Source of the DNA: Natrialba chahannaoensis JCM 10990 | GTDB taxonomy: Archaea; Halobacteriota; Halobacteria; Halobacteriales; Natrialbaceae | Length of the DNA stretch: 64,000 nucleotides | Direction of reading: 5' to 3' | Assembly (NCBI RefSeq): GCF_000337135.1 | Contig: NZ_AOIN01000059.1 | Location: forward strand, 62,001 to 126,000 | Shown: positions 61,261 through 64,000 of the stretch, piece by piece | Layout: each line of letters opens with the position of its first letter | Numbering within the stretch: the first letter of the stretch is position 1 | The notes under the pieces: generated by a model | Told to the model about the DNA's origin: nothing | Seen by the model: the letters and a program-made list of their open reading frames with translations, nothing else | Database searches by the model: none | Made by a program: the position numbers and the translations under genes

Positions 61261-61680
61261 TCAGTCGTCGAGCGTGAAGGAACCCTCGGACCCGTTCTCG
61301 TGGTCGAGATCGAACACGAGGCCCTCGCGCTCAGCGCGTTCGGCACAGGCGGCGAGAGCGGGACGGACCTTCTCCGGGTTCGCAACGTCGTCGATGGCGA
61401 CCGTGACGGTTCCCGCCCCGAGGAACGACGCGGCGCGGACGTAGTCGCGAACACGGTTGATTTCGTCCTGAGTCGCGAGCGAGCAGTCCTCGTCGAAGCA
61501 CGCCTCAACCGTCAGTTCGACAGGCGAGAACCCTTCGGCAGCGAACTCGCGCTTGAGATCGCGGAGGTGGCCGGGCGCGGTGGACTCGAGTGCACTGGCT
61601 TCAACGGAGACGGGGCTAACATCGGCTGGTCGACAGCAGTCGATCGTGGTCGGGTGGTCGGCGGATGACGTGGTGCTCAT
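61261..61680 (-). CDS. Conserved haloarchaeal protein, unknown function
   Basis: A 139-aa protein. A polar start with a Cys pair (TTIDCCRPADVS) is followed by DLKREFAAEGFSPVELTVE, ACFDEDCSLATQDEINRVRD and AGTVTVAIDDVANPEKVRPA, with a second Cys pair in CFDEDC. I do not recognise the family. ATG 61680 begins at MSTTSS; the frame continues upstream but that part is AT-rich promoter DNA with several GTATG repeats. Likely cotranscribed with the methyltransferase. Confidence 0.72.
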   Translation of the reverse strand: MSTTSSADHPTTIDCCRPADVSPVSVEASALESTAPGHLRDLKREFAAEGFSPVELTVEACFDEDCSLATQDEINRVRDYVRAASFLGAGTVTVAIDDVANPEKVRPALAACAERAEREGLVFDLDHENGSEGSFTLDD

Positions 61681-61839
61681 ACAACCACATACATGAGTTG
61701 CATACAAAAACCTTTGTAAATGTTCAGTAGTAATACGCAAGTGGCAGTAAGTCGCGATTTCGGCGCTCCAGTCGGGTTACACGCTTCATGATGGAAATGC
61801 AGAAAGTTCGAATAGAGTTAAGGAGTGGCCGTGAGAGTA

Positions 61840-62013
61840 ATGAGTATGGAGTGTCCACGGTGTCAGAGCTCGCTCGAAGAACTCTCTCTGGGGGAGGTGT
61901 CGACCGTCTCCTGTCCACACTGTGCGTACGCGGATATTCCGGTCGAGCACGAGCGCCCACCCGAGGAGCGTGAATCCTGGCGCGACGCGTTCAACCGATT
62001 TTATGACGACTGA
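61840..62013 (+). CDS. Zinc-ribbon small protein
   Basis: A 57-aa protein with CPRCQSSLEELSLGEVSTVS then CPHCAYADI, a CxxC-CxxC zinc ribbon, followed by an acidic tail (PPEERESWRDAFNRFYDD). Start at ATG 61840 or 61846; a TATA-like stretch (atagagttaa) lies about 20-30 nt upstream. Function unknown. Confidence 0.78.
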   Translation: MSMECPRCQSSLEELSLGEVSTVSCPHCAYADIPVEHERPPEERESWRDAFNRFYDD

Positions 62014-62204
62014 GCGGTTCTAACGGAGTTCAATGCAAGTCCCAACGCCAACAGCCAGCTAGTTGGTTCCGAGTTCCATTGAGACGCAAGGCTTTGATCT
62101 GTCTATCATCCACATTGGATTGACAGTTCCACTCCTGGACTGGCACTACGGCTCTCTCTGTACTCGAGTACGTGCGCAAAAAATCGAGTGACTGAAACTG
62201 ACAG

Positions 62205-62225
62205 TCGATGTTCGATGTTCGATGT
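62205..62225. repeat. Three tandem copies of TCGATGT
   Basis: Three exact 7-base units in the gap between the zinc-ribbon gene and the 3' end of the salactin-like gene. No gene lies in 62014-62269. Confidence 0.7.
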
Positions 62226-62269
62226 TCGGCGTCCGGACAGTGGAGTCCGAAGCTCGAACAACGGTCAGC

Positions 62270-63292
62270 TTACTCGTTTGCGGCTGCGGCTTCTGCTTCG
62301 TCGTCGTGGTCGATGTCTTCGTCCGAGCGGGCTGCGACGAGGCCACCGCGGGCCACGCTGTACAGCGGCTCGTTCGCGTGCGTCACGTCGCTGATCGAGA
62401 ACGGGATGCTCGCGTCCTCGAGATGGTCACGGAACAGCGCCTCGAAGCCGCTTGGGCTCGAGGTACCGCCGGTGACGACGACAGGAACATCGAGACCTTC
62501 CTCGACGTCTTCCTCGTCGACTTCCGAGACGATGTTGTCGATGACGTAGTCGAGCAGGTTCTCGTAGTAGATCGAGAGCGCGCCCTCGACGCCGCCGACG
62601 TCCGTCGTGAAGTCCAGTTCGAAGTCGTCCTCCTTGATGGAAGTGACCTTGTCGACGGGCGTGCCCGTCGCGCGGGCGGCCTGCTCGTCGACCCAGTCGC
62701 CACCGCGGGCGACGGAGAACTTCATCACGGGGACTGCGTAGTAGGACAGACAGACGTTCGTCATCCCGGCACCGAAGGAGATGCCGAGCCCAGTGAAGTT
62801 GTTGTCCGCGAGTTCGCTGTAGATGACGGACATCCCCTCGTTGATCGGTTCGGAGTCGTATCCCATGTCGTCAAGGAACGACTCGATCGTCTTCTGGTGG
62901 TACAGTGTCGAGAGATCCGAGTCGATCGGATCGGCCGGCGAGGAGAAGTAGAGCTTCTCGTCTGGGTAGGCCGGCTCACCGACGACCTGTTCGATGATGA
63001 GCTTCATCATCGGGATCGCGCTCTGCTCGTCGTTCGAGAGGATCCCGTGTTTCATCGGCCGGCGGGTCTCCTTGTTGAAGATGTTTGCAAAGTTCAGGGC
63101 ATCGTCGCCGACGACGTACACCTTGTCGTCCTTGCGGATGTGCAGAACTTCGCTCCGCGAGAGCATCTGCTCGGCCATATCCGAGTACTCGATCTCTACG
63201 AAGGAATTACGCTGTTGCACGAATACCGTGTCGTTCCCATCCTGTTGTGCAGACAGGATGTTCATGGTTCCGACGTCTAGGCCTTTCGCCAT
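62270..63292 (-). CDS. Actin/MreB-like ATPase, salactin homologue
   Basis: A 340-aa actin-superfamily protein. Phosphate-1 loop [17 protein letters not shown], phosphate-2 region [16 protein letters not shown] and adenosine motif [17 protein letters not shown] are all visible. The order and wording match salactin, the dynamically unstable actin filament described in Halobacterium, rather than MreB, crenactin or FtsA; this match is from memory and not verified by search. The C-terminus is an acidic tail ([18 protein letters not shown]). The start is flanked by a TATA box buried in a 17-bp inverted repeat. Confidence 0.8.
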   Translation of the reverse strand: MAKGLDVGTMNILSAQQDGNDTVFVQQRNSFVEIEYSDMAEQMLSRSEVLHIRKDDKVYVVGDDALNFANIFNKETRRPMKHGILSNDEQSAIPMMKLIIEQVVGEPAYPDEKLYFSSPADPIDSDLSTLYHQKTIESFLDDMGYDSEPINEGMSVIYSELADNNFTGLGISFGAGMTNVCLSYYAVPVMKFSVARGGDWVDEQAARATGTPVDKVTSIKEDDFELDFTTDVGGVEGALSIYYENLLDYVIDNIVSEVDEEDVEEGLDVPVVVTGGTSSPSGFEALFRDHLEDASIPFSISDVTHANEPLYSVARGGLVAARSDEDIDHDDEAEAAAANE

Positions 63293-63310
63293 GGTTGGGC
63301 AAGGCGGCCG

Positions 63311-63327
63311 ATAGATTATAAATCTAT
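63311..63327. promoter_or_regulatory. Palindrome over the promoter of the salactin-like gene
   Basis: ATAGATT-ata-AATCTAT, a perfect 7-bp inverted repeat with a 3-base centre, whose middle reads TTATAA and sits about 20-35 nt upstream of ATG 63292. It can therefore be both the TATA box and a binding site for a dimeric regulator. Confidence 0.5.
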
Positions 63328-63387
63328 GTACCTAAAACCTATAGACGGAAATTCACAAAGGATTTAGTGTTAGAGCGCTCGAAACGC

Positions 63388-63960
63388 CTATTCTCGTCGA
63401 ACAGCGGACCGAACCCGTTCAAGTACTGCGGTGAGCGGGGACAGCAGGCCATCGCCGGACCGACGTCTACCCGTAGTTTCGGTCGGCCCCTCGGTTTCCC
63501 CCTGCCGCTGCTCGCGCAGTTCCTTCAACTTCGCCGTCTGATCGTCGACCGTCGATTGCGAGGTCGTCGTCTTCGTCTCGCCACCTTTCAACCCCTTGAG
63601 ACCTTCGACCTGCGCGTCAACGCCGGTCGAGCGAGTTTTCTTCGTCCCCGCATCGGTATCGACTGAGACACTGTCGAACTGATCCTCGGAGAAACTCAGG
63701 CGTTTGTGCTCGGTCTTCTCGACACCACCCCAGGAGAGTTCGACACCGTCCATCGCCTCGTCGATGTCGCGTTCGATATCCGCGTCCGTGTATTCGGGGC
63801 CGGACTTTTCGTTCTCATCTTTGCCCACCTCAACCGTCTCGACCTGGCGAGCCAACTCGAGATAGTGGGCGACGAGCGCGGCTCCAGTGGAGGCCGTGAT
63901 GCCGGCCAGTCCGACCGCGTAGGTCGCCGTTACCTCGACGGTGTAGTCGGTCTCGCCCAT
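63388..63960 (-). CDS. Uncharacterised protein upstream of the salactin-like gene
   Basis: A 190-aa protein. A hydrophobic segment near the N-terminus (YAVGLAGITASTGAALVAHY, residues ~14-34) is followed by acidic and polar text (DADIERDIDEAMDGVELSWG), a Gly/Lys/Thr-rich middle (GLKGLKGGETKTTTSQSTVD) and a basic helical C-terminus (PLTAVLERVRSAVRRE). No known domain. It precedes the actin-like gene by 95 bp on the same strand, but that gene has its own promoter, so co-function is only a possibility. A promoter-like CCTATACG lies upstream in 63961-64000. Confidence 0.7.
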   Translation of the reverse strand: MGETDYTVEVTATYAVGLAGITASTGAALVAHYLELARQVETVEVGKDENEKSGPEYTDADIERDIDEAMDGVELSWGGVEKTEHKRLSFSEDQFDSVSVDTDAGTKKTRSTGVDAQVEGLKGLKGGETKTTTSQSTVDDQTAKLKELREQRQGETEGPTETTGRRRSGDGLLSPLTAVLERVRSAVRRE

Positions 63961-64000
63961 GAAGTTCCAGCTATCGGGATAGGCGTATAGGAACCCAGCC

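Larger units (their letters stand above)
769..62169. repeat. Dispersed 8-bp palindrome ACTCGAGT, about 48 copies
   Basis: Copies read by eye include 769, 1803, 5214, 5532, 7026, 7131, 10756, 10942, 12304, 13840, 15643, 15924, 16383, 17235, 19034, 19334, 20386, 21923, 27204, 28477 and 30063. Further copies are at 31536, 32713, 33988, 34906, 35308, 36576, 38089, 38366, 40609, 41343, 44369, 44966, 45506, 45539, 45944, 46628, 48149 and 48444. The rest are at 53468, 55244, 55928, 57833, 58539, 59058, 61209, 61584 and 62162. Base composition predicts about one copy in 64 kb. Most lie in genes, several in gaps. Not a mobile repeat: only the 8 bases are conserved. Confidence 0.85.

Noticed and set aside
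62222-63280. 352-codon open frame opposite the salactin-like gene
   Set aside because: Shadow of an actin-fold gene; no domain on the + strand.
1-64000. CRISPR array or cas genes
   Set aside because: No regularly spaced direct repeats were seen; the only nuclease-like protein is TnpB.

Overview
The window is chromosomal DNA of a halophilic archaeon (class Halobacteria), probably close to Natrialba, Natrinema, Haloterrigena or Natronorubrum. The reasons are high GC, acidic proteins, short AT-rich promoters about 25-30 nt upstream of leaderless start codons, a TFB gene, RNA polymerase subunit L, PGF-CTERM and lipobox/Tat surface proteins, an HTH_10 regulator, a HalX response regulator and an actin homologue resembling salactin. 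No rRNA, convincing tRNA, CRISPR array or replication origin was seen.

Layout. 1-7.7 kb: the 3' end of a cupredoxin gene, a thioredoxin-like protein, an Lrp/AsnC regulator with a partner aminotransferase, a frameshifted HAD hydrolase, an Eis-like acetyltransferase, a lipoprotein and a RibD/DHFR-like reductase. 7.8-9.2 kb: a solo TnpB (IS1341-type) element with a nonsense codon. 9.2-12.8 kb: two DAO-family FAD oxidoreductases and an ornithine cyclodeaminase-like protein, suggesting amino-acid or amine catabolism. 13-21.6 kb: a PAS/GAF protein with degenerate kinase motifs, a HalX response regulator, purL, a PHP phosphoesterase, an AsnB-like protein, a cupin and an Mrp/ApbC ATPase. 21.9-26.2 kb: a membrane electron-transfer operon (four-cluster Fe-S protein, NrfD, small membrane subunit) behind an HTH_10 regulator. 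26.3-33.8 kb: an alpha/beta hydrolase, a decayed copper nitrite reductase gene, tfb, gatC-gatA and small proteins.

33.8-48.8 kb is the menaquinone region. menF-menD, menB and menA-menC-menE all lie on the minus strand but are separated by two apparently inserted cassettes. One holds a Dyp-peroxidase-like lipoprotein, a His-rich P19/Tp34-like lipoprotein and a PGF-CTERM cohesin-like protein, probably for metal handling. The other is an AT-richer ArsR/ArsP-type permease operon that begins with a small CC-repeat protein, followed by a divergent DnaJ-domain gene. 48.8-64 kb: a sulfite-oxidase-family protein, hisF, a zinc-ribbon membrane protein, rpo11 (rpoL), an SPW protein, a rhomboid with a large C-terminal extension, a MacB-like ABC exporter (one ATPase and two FtsX permeases), a METTL5-like methyltransferase, and the salactin-like gene with an upstream neighbour.

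The strongest unexplained signal is not a gene. The 8-bp palindrome ACTCGAGT occurs about 48 times by eye in 64 kb where roughly one is expected. It often forces rare A-ending codons and is missing from several stretches, including the ArsR/ArsP insertion. It resembles the cyanobacterial HIP1 phenomenon. Four degenerate loci are visible: a nirK deletion, a tnpB nonsense codon, a HAD frameshift and a histidine kinase lacking its phospho-acceptor.
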